From: Microcebus murinus
Taxonomy: Eukaryota; Chordata; Mammalia; Primates; Cheirogaleidae
Reading direction: 5' to 3'
Assembly (NCBI RefSeq): GCF_040939455.1
Contig: NC_134108.1
Coordinates: forward strand, 49,785,501-49,849,500
DNA length: 64,000 nucleotides
The translations under genes were made by a program, and so were the position numbers. The notes beneath the pieces were generated by a model. The model was given only the letters and a program-made list of their open reading frames with translations. It had not been told where the DNA came from and did no database searches. Positions 1-13,182 of this stretch are shown piece after piece; the first letter of the stretch is position 1; each line of letters opens with the position of its first letter.

Positions 1-238
1 GTAAACTGCCTTATCTTGTACTTTCATTGTGTCACTTGTACAATTACAACCTAAGCTTATATATTTTTAAAAAATCAGTTTGCATGTTATTGTCTCTCAC
101 TCATACACTTCTAGCAGATCAGATTATACACAGCAAGGCTGAAAATAATCAAGGATGTACATTTAGGAAAACAGTGGAGTTAGAACTGCCTTAGCATTGA
201 CTGGGGTCTGTATTCTTCACACATTTCTCACTGCAAGC

Positions 239-246
239 TTAATGCT
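239..246 (-). promoter_or_regulatory. FOXO3: miR-155 8mer seed match in FOXO3 3' UTR
   Basis: The minus strand reads AGCATTAA, complementary to miR-155 positions 2-8 with the A opposite position 1. FOXO3 is a reported miR-155 target in human. I cannot show here that this is the same site. Confidence 0.55.
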
Positions 247-335
247 CACCTGTAAGCTCCCTCCTGAAAAAGCAAAACAGGACTACTTTTTTTTTTCCTT
301 TTCTTTTCTCCTTAAAACCAAACCCTTCAGTGGCA

Positions 336-345
336 TTTGGCAATG
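336..345 (-). promoter_or_regulatory. FOXO3: miR-182 (8mer) / miR-96 target site in FOXO3 3' UTR
   Basis: The minus strand reads CATTGCCAAA, complementary to the first ten bases of miR-182; TGCCAAA inside it also fits the miR-96 seed. FOXO3 is an established target of both microRNAs. The match is seen directly; that it is functional here is inferred from the human literature. Confidence 0.7.
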
Positions 346-1158
346 AGTGGATAGCTGTGATTTCTTTCCTGAAAAGATCCTGGGTTCCTAACCAACTGAC
401 CAAAGCTGTTCACATTAGCTGAGGACACTGACAGGCGATCGCAGGCCCTACTGATCTGGCCACCGCAGACCAGGTGCTGGGGTCCCATCCACAGACCCCC
501 GGACTCAGCACTGGAGACATGGAGGGCCGGATGCTGCGCTCCACTCGGTTTGCCTATGCATGGCTCAGTCCTGGACGGGTGCACACAGCAAACAACTGTG
601 CCATTGTTCAGTTTTTAGAAAAGGATAATTTTCTACTAAACAAAAGAAGAAAGAAAAATCCCCTCTAGTTTATGTAATGTGTTAGTTTATGGAGTTCCAT
701 GGGCTCAAAAGCTTGTGACGCCCGAAGCCGGAATGGTAACTGGTATGTTTGTTTTTAAATTTGCCAGGGGAAGGACGGTTAACATTTTAACAGAAAAATA
801 CTGCAAGTTAATGCATATGAAAAACTCAGAAAGTCAAAGGAAAACAAACACAAGAACAACACTTAAAACATCCCATAGACCATTGCAATATTAAAACACC
901 ACGGAATCGCTGACGACGGGGGCTCCCGGTGTGCTCTGAGCGAGGGGGCGGTGCTGGCGGGGTGCTGTCCTCCGTTGGCAGGTGCTGCCACCCCGTACAA
1001 GGAAGATTTTGCATACTTTATAGAGTTCTGTTCCAAGGGCAAGTGCTTCACCCAGGGCAAGGGGCCATTAACAGTCTCTGCTGGGTTAGGAAAATGGCGC
1101 GGGATTCACAAAGGTGTTAAGCTGTAAACGGTATCACTGTCCACTTGCTGAGAGCAGA

Positions 1159-1166
1159 TTTGGCAA
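1159..1166 (-). promoter_or_regulatory. FOXO3: second miR-182 (8mer) / miR-96 target site in FOXO3 3' UTR
   Basis: The minus strand reads TTGCCAAA, a full 8mer match to the miR-182 seed, about 40 nt into the terminal exon and so about 70 nt after the stop codon in the spliced mRNA. Sites close to the stop codon (beyond about 15 nt) are usually among the more effective. Confidence 0.65.
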
Positions 1167-1760
1167 AGGGTTTTCTCTGTAGGTCTTGTGTCAGTTTGAG
1201 GGTCTAAAAGAGGAGAAAAGAACACCAGATCAGTGAGGGCATTCCCACAGCAGTCAGAGTGGGCACCTGGGGGCCACGCGCCATCGGCCTCTCGCCAACT
1301 CGCCCCACCCCAGGGCGCACGCAGCAGAGCAGTCGCCACACCACATCCGAAAGCCTGAAATTCTAAGGACAAAGCATGAAGACTACTTACCCTATTTCTT
1401 GTTTTCTCCTTATTACAAAATGCTCTAAAGCTGAAAAGTCCAAAGGAAATGGGGTCATTCACTTTGGCAGGTTAACAAAGAAAGGCAAAATTAGGGTGTT
1501 TTTAGCAGGCTCTGTTAAGCTAGGGATGATCAAGGTGCAGAACGGGTTTCGTTCTAGACTTCTGCATTGAGGGGTTTCCCGGGACATGGGGATTTCATGC
1601 TAAGGCAAGGAAAGATGGTCATCACCACAAATAGACCAGCTGTGTGTCTCTAGCTGTCCCCCACTGGCTATGTCGACTGACTGAAATTGCTTACTACCCT
1701 CCCGCCATAAAAAGAGTAAGTCATTTCTAAGTGAGCCAAATTCTAAGTAGGAATTTGATT

Positions 1761-1900
1761 TTTTTTTTTTTTTAAAGAGATAAGGTTTCATTATGTTGCC
1801 CAGGCTGGATTTGAACTCCTAGGCTCAGCTCAAGAGATCCTCCTGCCTCAGCCTCTCAAGGAGCTAGGACTATAGGTGTATGCTTCTGCGCCTGGCTCAA
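1761..1900 (-). repeat. Alu monomer (FLAM-like), with target-site duplication
   Basis: A 140-bp antisense Alu left-arm monomer with a T-run at its left end (poly-A on the minus strand). It is flanked by the direct repeat GAATTTGATT at 1751-1760 and 1901-1910. Confidence 0.8.
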
Positions 1901-4900
1901 GAATTTGATTTTTATATTAAAAATTGACAAAGAAGAAAACTATATAACACACACACACACACAACCAAACAAGTTCACCATAAAACACCCCATTGACAGT
2001 TAACATATTATTATTTTGCCTCCAACAGTCTTCAATGGAAAGGCACAAAAGAGGTCTCTTAGAGCATATGAATTTATATAAGTCTTACCAGACTTCATGT
2101 GACCATTAAATCCAGAAAAGTTAAGAGGATTTAAAAAGATGTAGCTACTAGAGGAACTGACAAGACAGACTTCAAGACATAGGATCTTTTATTTATGGAG
2201 ACAGTGTTGGTTGTTATGGCAGTAAAAAACAATGGCTCTAGGCCAAGAAATGGATAGAAAGTGGCACTGTAGCAGCACGAACTCATGATCTTCTTTCTTA
2301 CTAGACCAGGTGACTAAGCAATGAAAAATGCATCAATGAACTCACACACAATAACATGTTACATATATCACCGTCTCCCACCTTTAGAGGAGCTATCATG
2401 TTCATTTGGAATTTTCACAAGCATATGACTCCAATCTCTTCTGTGACTCTGCACTTGCTGGCAATCTTACCTGTCACTATCAATCTTTGCAAAGACAACA
2501 GGACTTAGTACTAATGATGTTGCATACTCATGCTCATATTTACCCTTGTTACAGCTCCAAACAGAAGAATTTAGACTATTTTATTAGAGGCAGAGACAGT
2601 AAAGTAGGAAAAGAAAGCCTATTCTTCTTTCCACCTACCCTTAGCCTTTAGTTTCCCTGGCTGATGGGTTTTGGAGGTATTCTTTGCTTTGTAAAGCTAC
2701 TAGAGAGTATTACCTTAGACTCTAAAATAATGCATTGATTTCAGAGGGAGAAAAACCTAAAATAAATACCAGATCTCAGTATCAGTGGGGAATTCAGCTT
2801 AGATCACCTGCATCCCTGAAGCATGAACAGATATAAGGGCTTCACAGATACAGTCCCCTGGAAAGGGATTCAGTTTTGTTCCTTTACAATAACACTTAAT
2901 AAAGCACAATCTAACATCACTATGCAATTAGTCATCAGGGGCTACAGTCCCCAAGCCCGATCCTGACTTACTGTAACTGCCAAGGGAAAAGCCGTAAAGT
3001 ATTACCTAATTCGGGTCCCCTCCCCCGGTTCCCTCTGGTGTTAATTATTCAGGCACGGAAGCCAGTGCATAATGGTAAGGTGACACACCTCATCCCCCAA
3101 GTACAGAAGCAGAGCATGCAGCTTGCTCTGACGCTGAGGCTGGGCCAACACAGGAGGAAGGAGACAGAGGGCACCTATGAACCCCCTCACAAGGCATCAC
3201 TGAGTAGAACAAGCCATCCGCTCTGGGGCAGGAGGTTCACAACAGACGATCTAAAGCAACTACCACCAACAATCCCCAAACCAAATACCCATGCCCTCAT
3301 CACAACGCCCAGAATCTTCAGGGAACTTCATAATTAAGAAGGAGATACACTAATTATCACTCTTTCCCTTTCTGCAGAGTGGGGCTGGAGCCACCTCTGA
3401 TGCTATGTCCTGGAGCTTCCTCCGAGGTCCCCCAAGGCAATGCCCTCCCAGGGAGGCCTGCTCAGGAAACTGCCTCCATGCCTACAGGTGGAGCAGGCAG
3501 GGGCCCAGGTACAGAGGCAGCTCCTACAGAAGACAAGTTTACTATAGAAACTCCTACTCCACAAAAAAGAAAGGCCTTTGGTTTTCCCTGTGATAGAAGG
3601 AAAACAGATTGTAAAATATTGTGAAAACATAAAATTAGTTAAATGTTGAATAGAAATACAATCATCCTTCTAAAAGAAACAATAGAATCACCACGACAAA
3701 GACTGGGGTAATAAAAATAATCATAAGATGTCTTAGATTTTTAATGGCTCTTTTGGGGCTCAATGTTTGCACATGTTTATCTGATTCAATAAAGGACAGA
3801 AAGAGTAGGGGGGGCACATTAGGTGGTGAAATGGAGCCACTGAGCTGGGAATTCAATGATGCTTAGCTTGGGTTCAAGTTTCATGGGTTTTAAGGAGGCT
3901 CATATCATTCTTACGCTGTTTAAAGGATGACGTTTTAGTTAGCTATGTGAGGTTTATGTGTACGTGCCAATGTCCTCCTAGCTTAAAAACACATCAGATT
4001 AAGCAAAACTTTTGGAAGGAAAAGGAAGCATATAGCTGATGGAGTTACAGCTGTTACTTTACAGTTTCTAGGCAATTTGCCAATTAACAATAAATACAAA
4101 AACGTTGTCCTGTCCCATCAGGGACTTTCATTACTAAGGAGAAGATGCCCTCCCACCCCAATAAGTAAGTTTGAAATCAGTTATTGATGCAAGGAAAAGG
4201 AAACGAGGAGACCAAATAAATGATGAGCCCCATTCTAAAAATATCTATGGATGCTGTCATCTGGTCTCTGGTGAGAGTAAATCCCTCTATAATCTTGGCA
4301 TCTGTAGGGAAGACAAGTTTCTGCCTAATTATCGCCACTAAATCACATGATGTTCTAAGAAAGGGAAATGCCTCCAAAAACCCTACACAAAACATAAGAA
4401 CCCCAATCAACTTTCATCTGGGAATAAAACATAAATGTTCCTACTGCTGTCCTCCCACAACTTAATTCTACGGTGAAAAATTTTGTAGTGTTTTTATCTT
4501 CTTGGCAGAGAAGGAAGGAATAGAACCCCAATACTAAATATGACATGGAAGACAAAAGAGATAATGACATGAAACCCTCACATCCACCAATCCATGAAGA
4601 TTAGCAACTGTTTTCCTAGCTAGAACTACAAGATGTTTGGAGGAAAGTTTGCCTGAAAAACAAAACAAAACAAAATTAAAGTGAAACGGCACTTTCCTCA
4701 TTCTTTACAAAGATAATTTGAGCCAAACCTGCAACCCCGGCACACGCTGGGGACTAAATCTGAAACGTTCAGGTTAGAAAAGGAAGGGGTGTTCACACAA
4801 CCTCACAGGGAAGCCTCACATGGCACTCAGAGAACACGTGTGGGTTTCAGACCTTGAATGTTTCCACTCAAACTTTCAGAGAAACGCCTGCCACCACCTC

Positions 4901-6554
4901 TGCTTTACTCCAGAAGGGCTGAAGGACACCAACCCATTATCTGCAAGCATCCACCACGGCTTCTGTAGTTGGTGTCACCCCAGGAAAAACAGCATGTCTG
5001 GGGTTAAGCAGGCAAAATGGCCGCAGCTCCCTTGGAGTTCAGCGTCACAGGCAAAACCTGTACAGTCCAGGAAACTATGCTAATGGCACAATGCTCTGGC
5101 TTAATGTGGTCATTTTTCAACATCTTCTAGGTTGGAAGAGGTGATGAAAAAGAGTGAAGTTCACGGATACTTGTCTGGTGGTCGCTGAGGGCAGGGGCCT
5201 GGCCAGTGAGAATCCAGCCCTCTGCCTGTGACGCTGGCCACACAGAGACATCCTTCACGTCCGCCAGAGGGGAACTTAGGAGGTGCAGCTCTGTAAAAGT
5301 CCGTCTTGGCAAATGCTGTCCATTGCCTTGCTGCCATTTCAGGCGCCGAGCAGTTCATGAGGGAAACAGAACAGGTACAAACGCTGCGGACAGGCTGGAG
5401 GCCAGAGTTGCATTGGGCTGAGGAGCCTCCCCACGGGGAAGTCGGAGTTCTAGGAAACCCAGCTCGTTGGCTGTGGTGCTTCCTAATGGGCAAGCAGACA
5501 CTTATGGAGAAGGTGAGGATGTTATAGGGAGGTTTAGGAGGAGAAGCCTTTAATGGCAAAGGTGATACAGGATGCTACTAGAAAAGCTATACACACTACT
5601 TTGAAGAAAGAAAAAAAAAGCTCAGTTTGTGTGAGGGCTGCTTTGTGCTCCCCCCCCACCCCAAGTAATTCCTGGGCTTGTTCAAGGCAGAAGGTGAAGC
5701 CTGTCTATGAAGGCTGGTGACAGGCCCCTCGAGACCTTTGCCACCAGGACTCCTTGGAGCCTGGACCTGACGTGGGCTGCCCCTGCAGCCTGCCTTTGTG
5801 CAGTGCTGAAAAATCACAGGGGAGACAGTCCAGGAGCACTTCACAGCTCCATGACAAAGAGCTGGGGGCACCTGCTGGGAGGCACCGCTTTTCTGTTGCT
5901 TAAACTTTAGAGATTGTTGATGGCTAAAAGCAGCTTAATTTAAGAATGCCCTATTTGCCTTCACATTGGGGCAGGGATTACGTTAACCAAACATTCTTCA
6001 AGTATCCAGAGTTGACTATGGAGACTGACATGGCAAAAATATGATAGGTGCTTACTATCAATAGCAAAGTTGCAAAGATTTCATATTTTCTTAAGATTCT
6101 TAGATTTTCAAACCACACAGAATAGTATGTAAAGTTTTGGATTATGTTCTTTTAAAGAACAAATTTTAAGGCAAAAAACCTTTAAGAGGTGTTTGGACCC
6201 TCTCTGGACTCAGGGTTACTTAACTTTATTTGTAATATCAGAAAATCTAAGCTGGCACAGACTTAGGAGATCAAGTTCTACGGTCCTCAACAGGCTTTAC
6301 CACCCACTACCACCTCTGGGAGCAAACCTTCTGCTGGTTCAGTGACGCTTTGCCTGGACGGCTCTTCTCACCAGCCATGTGAACCGCCCACGCGTTCAGA
6401 GGGCTCCTCCAGTCCCACTTCCTAGGCTGTCCTTAACTGAACTCTTAACGACACTCACCTGGCATCTAATCATATTGTGCCTGGAATGGCTACTTTCTCA
6501 TGAACTCTGAGCTCCCAACATGTTGAACTCCTTGAAAACAGAGCAAAGTCTTCA

Positions 6555-6730
6555 AATAACACTTGTGGAGCATCTACTGTTTTAAGAGCACTGTCTTAGA
6601 CATGGTATTTGCCTTCAAGCAACACATATTCTGGTTAAGGAAACAAAATTTTCTTGATGTCCCAAGTAGCCTGGAAAGCTGAAAGTATAAAACATGTGCA
6701 CAATAAATATGTGCTGAATAAATGAATGAA
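6555..6730. repeat. L2/MIR-class tail fragments
   Basis: Text resembling 'CATCTACTGTTTTAAGAGCACTG' in part (antisense L2 tail) is followed by 'CACAATAAATATGTGCTGAA' with tandem GAAT units (sense tail). The two look like opposing old fragments. Confidence 0.4.
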
Positions 6731-7666
6731 CCATCCTCCTGGAAGAGCCCTCTCTTTCTCTTGGCCAACCTGAACACTCAGCATCCTTTCATTGCTACTG
6801 CTTCCATGACCTACTCCCATTCGCCAAGGGTTAGTCTCTATGAGGACAGGCAAAACCTACTGCTGGTGGGACAAGACCTATGATTAAAAATGTTTTTTTG
6901 TGGGAAAAGTTGTTTTCTGATGATTAAATTTCTAAAACTATTTCTTCTAAGATGAAATCAATACAGGGTACAATTTTAACATTCAACTAATTCAACTAAT
7001 AAAGTATTTACTTTCTCCCATCCTTTCTGCACATCCCACCATACATATCCTTTACCGTCAGCCCCCAAACAGTGCTGCTACCCTGACTTTCAAGTTGCTA
7101 TCATTGATAAAGTGATTCACCACTTAAGACAAAAGGGAACTGTAGTCCAGGAGGAAATGCTCAGAGCCACTAACCGTGACCAACCATGACCTGAATGTCA
7201 CAATGTTTATGTTCACTGGGTGTGACCCTATCCTGTGTGACTCCGCACTGCACTTAAAGGGGCGTGGAGGTGGAGGGTGATGACGGGAGTGTGCAGGCTG
7301 GGATGTCCTAGATCCCTTGAGGGTGGGTGGGAGTGCAGGTGTCATCACCAGCCCATCTAAGGGTTCGGCCACCAAGTACAGAAGGGGGGTTTCTCCAAGT
7401 CCTCTTTTCCTGCTTTAGATAGGCAGGGTTTTGAGAGACAATCTAATTCTACCAAGTGATTCTGAAATTGAAAACACAAATCAGCTCTTTGAGTTGCACA
7501 AACACTCCAAACCACTCATCCACCTATATGGCATGACCAGAGCATGCCAGTGACACAGAAGGTGGCCAAGAAGCAGCCATCACACTGGCACAACAGAGGA
7601 AGGAAGCCAAGAGGGAACTGAAAGGATGGGCCCAAGGGTGGCTCCACAACTGCGACAGAGGCCTGT

Positions 7667-7678
7667 CCTGACGTCAGG
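7667..7678. promoter_or_regulatory. Palindromic cAMP response element
   Basis: The core TGACGTCA (7669-7676) sits inside the 12-bp palindrome CCTGACGTCAGG, in a GC-rich patch of the 3' UTR intron. This is the full consensus CREB/ATF site; occupancy is unknown. Confidence 0.45.
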
Positions 7679-9334
7679 CGTGCAGACTCCAGAACTGAGG
7701 TAAAGCCTTGTGTGTGGTCCTCATCACTCTGCTCAGCCTGCACCTGCACGGCAATATGCTCGGGGCACCCTGCCCCAGGGCACCCCGCCCCAGCCAGCAG
7801 GGCGGCCAGAGCAGAACCTGACCATGGCCCAACAGCGAGTGCCTCGGCCTGGGGCTCTCGTCGTCACAGGCAGCACTTTCAGGTATGCATCAGGGCCACC
7901 TTCTAACAGGACTATCAGTCAGCATGTACTTTCTGATTACTTCTATGTTGGGCTGTATTACTTGCTGATCATTTCTGAACATACAAATGACCAATAAAAG
8001 CACCAGTTAATTACAGTGGCATATATACAAATGAAGGCCCAGTGGAAATTAATTTAAAATTTCAGCCTTGTAACTTAGACTCCTACCTCTGGCCTTCTCT
8101 TCTTGGCCAATAATTTCCCCTGAGGAATGAAATCCACACAGACATAAATATTTGTTTTTAAAAATATTATGGCCCAGACTTGTTACACTAGAAAAAGAAG
8201 AGGGAAGGGGGTAGGGGAGAGAAAGAAGACATACTGACACACAGGCCTTCAATCGACTCGAGATCGGCAATTAAAGTTTATCCTTCAGAAAACACTGGCG
8301 TTGCTGAGACTTCATGACTAAGTCATTCCCATCCTTTAATAAATGAATGCTGTCGATTTCAGCAAAAAAGGGGTTATGAAAACTAGTAAATCTAGAATTA
8401 CAGAATAAGGTCCACATCTATAACTGGCAGAGAAAGAAACGAAACACCACAACCCAGTGTCCAGTGGCTCTTTCAAGGGTGTGATTTTAGTCTTAGGCCT
8501 GGCTGCTGCTGCTTTAGAAAGAAAGCACCTGGAAGAAACCAGCCTTGTCTTCCTGGGTTTTCAGTGAACTTAGAGTTGGAAGAGATCTTAAGGGTACAGT
8601 GACTGTATTTTCTGAACCCCCAATTGTGTCACATTAGCCAATAAGAGATAAACCACCAGCTTTTGGGTGATCCAAGGCCAGACACTGCCAGCATCATGCT
8701 ACCTGGGGTAGTCTTTTTGCTCCCAAAGAAAGTCCTAGGAGGGACTGGAGTGGCTCTGCATTTCTCTGAGGAGCTTGGCCTGGCAGTGGGAGGGCAAAGA
8801 TTGCCAGGTTCCCTCCCAACAGCAGGAGAGGCTCAGGCTCGAGGCTCTGAGGGAGCTGGAAGGGCAGCGTGAGGCTTCTCCCTCCGTGTGGCTGGCCACT
8901 CGCCCCCCAGGGCCCACCGATGCCACTCTAAGGAGAGCTGAAGGCAGACAGCTGGATCCTCAGGCAATTCTTTAAGGATGTTAATGGAACACCTTGGGTA
9001 CCATATACAAATCTCTCATGCCATCTGTGAAATTCAATGTTAGTGGAAAACAGCCTGTCTAAAGGGCATCCCCCCAATTAGTAGGCAGGGCCTCTAAGGT
9101 ACATGAACTCCAAAATCAAAGGTTTCACAAGAGGCCGTTTCTATACCTTTTTAATGAAAAGAAACCCAATTGATTCTAGTTCACTGAGGAAAGTAGTCCT
9201 TTCTGCCAATAGTGTAAGACTGGCTTGGCTGCTTCCTGTTTTCTGAATTAACCTCTGGAGTCATTTTAAATCAAAATAAACATTACTTTTTAAAAAGGTA
9301 TCAAAAGACATAAGCCCATATCAAGACTAGTCTT

Positions 9335-9480
9335 CATAAAAGCTCTGCAAGGTAAAGTTTAATTTAACCCCATTTTACAGATAAACAAACTGAGATTCAG
9401 AGATGAGTTACCTGACTCAATGACCACAGCTATGAAAATGACAGTCTTCTGCTACAAATCCCATAGTTATTCTGCCTTTC
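9335..9480 (-). repeat. MIR fragment, interrupted at its end by an Alu
   Basis: 'CCCATTTTACAGATAAACAA' and the following 'ACTGAGATTCAGAGATGAGT' match antisense MIR. The last bases, TTATTCTGCCTTTC, are duplicated on the far side of the Alu. Confidence 0.7.
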
Positions 9481-9867
<387 letters not shown>

Positions 9868-10274
9868 TTAAATCCATGGCTCCCCTCAGAGCCCCAGGGA
9901 CAATGTGCTGAAGTGGGTGGCTCACGTCCAACTGTGATGAACCAACCAGCTCTAGCAGGCAAACATCATAAACTAAAGCAAGTGTCATGCAGAGTTATAA
10001 AAGAAACCAGCATCTGGATTCAGCCTGAACTCTGACCTACTAGTGAGGTGCTCCTGAAATAGTAGGGTCTGTGTTTTTATTCCCCAAAGACACGTGGAAT
10101 AGACCATGTGCCAATGGAATAGAATCCTTGAAAGCAGGGTTCTCCCAGAAAACCAGGCATGTAAGGAGGCCACATTACATAGGTCCTTCACTCCAACCCT
10201 GTATGTAAGGCAGACTTTTACTCTATGACAGGTGGTCACCAACACTTTCCCAATTGGGTCATGCATTCCTTGAG

Positions 10275-10340
10275 GGGGAAACCCTATTTTATTTGCCTCT
10301 AACCCTTGTGTCTGGCAGATACTCAACAGATAAATTTTGC
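10275..10340 (+). repeat. L2 3' tail fragment
   Basis: 'CCTTGAGGGGGAAACC' followed by 'GTGTCTGGCAGATACTCAAC' fits the sense L2 3' end. Confidence 0.45.
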
Positions 10341-10714
10341 TTAGTGAATCCAGGCTTTTCTACTGCACTTCTACCAAAATGGGGTCTACCACTTTGCCAG
10401 GCAGCTAGCTCATCCAAGGGTAGAACCCACTCCATGGCTTAAAAACGCTTCATATATGACAAGGGCATAAAAATCTCAACAAGAATGAGGAGGAAAAGGG
10501 TAAGGAAGCAGCAATTCTCAAGGGGTTGCTGCCCTCTTTCTTTAAGGAGTTCCTTAGAACTCTGGTGCTATGGTTTCTTGAAGAAAAAGGATTTGATTTA
10601 AGCTATCAAATAAGTTGAAGAAACACTGCATACCCTAGAAAGTTCATGACATGTATTAACTTTTAAGGCTCTGAGAAGTTCTGCTGGACATAACCCAATT
10701 GCTTGCTGTTTAAC

Positions 10715-10830
10715 ATGGCATTTTTTAAACTTTCTTGATCACAGAATCCATTTTCCATTTTACACACATGAATATCTTGAGGATCTAGTATTCTGTGAAA
10801 CATTTTGAGAAATACTGACCTATAGGACTA
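10715..10830 (+). repeat. hAT-Charlie-type non-autonomous relic
   Basis: The stretch around 'GATCACAGAATCCATTTTCC' and 'TGTGAAACATTTTGAGAAAT' resembles MER-type hAT elements. Family uncertain. Confidence 0.35.
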
Positions 10831-12109
10831 TAAATACTAATTAGCAAAACGAATTTTTCATTCACTTTAGTTTCTGAAGCTTTAAATTTCGAAACAGTCT
10901 AGAGGATGGGGGAAAGCAATGCTTTGAAATCCATGAACACATCAACAAAAGCAGGGTGATGTGGGTGGTTGTTTCTTGCAAGGTGGAGTATCTCTATTTT
11001 GGAACAAAAATCTAATAAACGTGTGTCTCCAAGTCGAGGAAAAGAAAGTAGTCAGCAAGCATCCTCCCGCCTGCCCCAAGGCCAAGGAGGGCCTCTAGGA
11101 GGCAATCTCTCCAGCAAAGGAGCAAACAAGGCCCTCTGTCCCATCTCCATGTAGAAAGGTAAGCCTGTGTGAAGCACAGGTGGACCCTGGTGGAAGACTC
11201 TACTTACAGAAAATGTTATTTACAAAATGTCGACTGTTGAGCATTATGGACACTCTAAAAAGCAGCATTTAAAATGGGAGCTTAAAGTTTACAAGAATTA
11301 TAAGTAGTAATTCTGGTGATTTTTACCCCATTTATTTATGCTCCATATAAGCTTTATAGCTAGAAGAGCTCCACAAAGCCATTTATAAATATAACTGCTT
11401 AAAATGGAAGCCGCTCAGGCTCTGTCCTCATGCTCAGCAGGCTGACCACAGGTGAGCACAGGTGCATTATAAAACCATCAGGCCTAGGAAGAGTAGCCTT
11501 AGTGCTGGCTGTCACTGCTTTCCAGGAAGAAAACTCCTTCTCATGGCTGTATCAATTTTCCTTTATTCTCATCAACACTAAAAGGATCCTGACAGTCATT
11601 CTCTCCATGAATGACAGTTCAGACTTTGGGCTTCTGAAAAAACTAAGAATAAAGATTCCTGCAGAAGCAGAATTCTTCAGGCTGACATACTGTGACCAGA
11701 GACTGCGGTCACAAGTGCAAATAACAGAGTATATTCTCCAAGTAATTCGAAACAGATTCATATTTACATGTTACATTCCCTAAAACAGATATTTACATCA
11801 AGAAAAAACATGATATAGCCTTTATTACCCCGTATTTGGTTAGAATTAGTCCTATCCCAATGTAAATTTTAAAGACACGATGGAATCACAGCATTCAAGC
11901 ATCAAACAACCATCAAAGATTTACTCCTTTTGGGTAGCCTACATATAAGTTCTAAATGGCTTCTAACACTGGAGCCTGTTTCCACACTTCTAGTCCACTA
12001 TTTCTTTATAGTTTCACCTCATTACATGTCATCTCACTAGGGCCATTTCACAAACAGAATGTTAGGGTTTCAAGTTTAAAATTATAGATACTATGCACCT
12101 TGAGAAACT

Positions 12110-12250
12110 CTATGATTCTGTCCTCTTTTGACAGATGAGAAATCTAATATTCTAAGAGATTCATTAATGATGTGGCCAGTGGCAGAGACAAGAAGAGAAC
12201 TACCCCTCCCTTTTCTGCCTGGACTTTTCTGGTGGATACTTTCCAATCCT
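12110..12250 (-). repeat. MIR fragment
   Basis: 'TTTGACAGATGAGAAATCTA' followed by 'GTGGCCAGTGGCAGAGACAA' resembles antisense MIR; diverged. Confidence 0.45.
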
Positions 12251-12316
12251 TATCATAAAGTAGTTTAAACACAAAATGAAGCTGTTCTCTAATGGGGTCT
12301 CCAAATGCCTTAATGC

Positions 12317-12346
12317 CTTACATTCATCAATAAAGATGAATGTAAG
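12317..12346. repeat. Perfect 12-bp inverted repeat (stem-loop)
   Basis: CTTACATTCATC and its exact complement GATGAATGTAAG are separated by the 6-nt loop AATAAA. A hairpin is possible in DNA or in the intron transcript; no known function. Confidence 0.75.
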
Positions 12347-13182
12347 AGTCTGTGAATTTAGGCATCTTTTGACTGGGATGAGACTGAAGCTGCTCTACCT
12401 CTGAGAGGAGACACATCTCAAACTCCAGAGGGCTGACCGGATGCTCAGGCTGACAGCCACGCCATCATCCCAGCTCACAGCCACCTCTGCCACCAATCTG
12501 TAAGTATGCGCACCAAGCTTTATAAGCATCTGAAAAAAGACAGTGCCCTTCACACCCCAGCAGCTGGTACTCATAAAAAGGTGTGGCTATTTTTTCTTTT
12601 CTGGGTAGAGCCATAGATCAAAGTATTTCGCACGTGGTCTAAAACAAATGACGTGTGAAACACCTGGCCCTCCAGAGAAGCGCCTCACCACAGCTCCTCG
12701 GCAAGACTGTCAAGTGAACAGAAGTGCTCAGTTAACCATACAAGGCGGCACAGATTCAGGGTCATGTGAACTTCTGCTTGCAAGCCAGGAAGTCAGTCTG
12801 GAGAAATACTGAAAAAAAAAAAAGTCAAACCAAGAAAGTATCATAAAGCAACTTTTGGGAAGCTGGGCACACACTTAATTTGGGAGAAGTGAGGTGTGAG
12901 ATTCTGACCTCAGGCCTGTTCTGTGAATTTAGGAGAGAGTCTTCAATAAAGTGATAGTCACTGTTAGGTTTCAAAGCAAAAAACATAATTCAGGCTACAT
13001 GTGCTTCTGGCTGTTGGGAGGAACAATACATTTCAAGGCAAATTGGAAATTCTAAGCCCTGAAACCAGACTCCCTCAAAGACCCCCATTATCCTTAGGAT
13101 GCTTCTTCTCTTGCTCTGTGGTCATACTGAGCTACTTTTTACTTTTGGGAAATTTTCATGACTTTTCATTTTTAACTGAACA

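Larger units (their letters stand above)
1..1203 (-). other. FOXO3: FOXO3 terminal 3' UTR exon (partial, continues left of window)
   Basis: This is the first 1.2 kb of the last FOXO3 exon, all untranslated. On the minus strand it begins directly after a polypyrimidine tract and AG (acceptor at 1205-1204). Joined to the donor at 15534 it reads GCAAAGCAG|ACCCTCAAACTG, the junction I remember from the human FOXO3 mRNA. Downstream blocks (around 1085-1200, 780-900 and 600-720) also match human FOXO3 3' UTR as I recall it, which points to strong conservation. No AATAAA signal near the left edge marks an end; the human exon is several kilobases long, so the poly(A) site should lie outside. It carries seed matches for miR-182/96 and miR-155 (separate entries). 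Confidence 0.93.
1911..9334. other. Intron stretch without a recognised gene
   Basis: Unique-looking intron. A short CA microsatellite (about 1950-1963) and an L2-like tail (about 6555-6730) are the only repeats I can name. GC-richer patches occur at 4930-5480, 7640-7880 and 8780-8950; the middle one holds a palindromic CRE. The small open frames here show no family similarity I recognise. Confidence 0.6.

Noticed and set aside
327..1120. Several short frames on both strands
   Set aside because: They lie within the conserved FOXO3 3' UTR; the minus-strand frames are simply 3' UTR sequence after the stop codon.
7794..7807. Second CTCF-like motif (CCAGCAGGGCGGCC)
   Set aside because: A mismatch at a core G position and a short local duplication of GGCACCC(T/C)GCCCC make it unconvincing.
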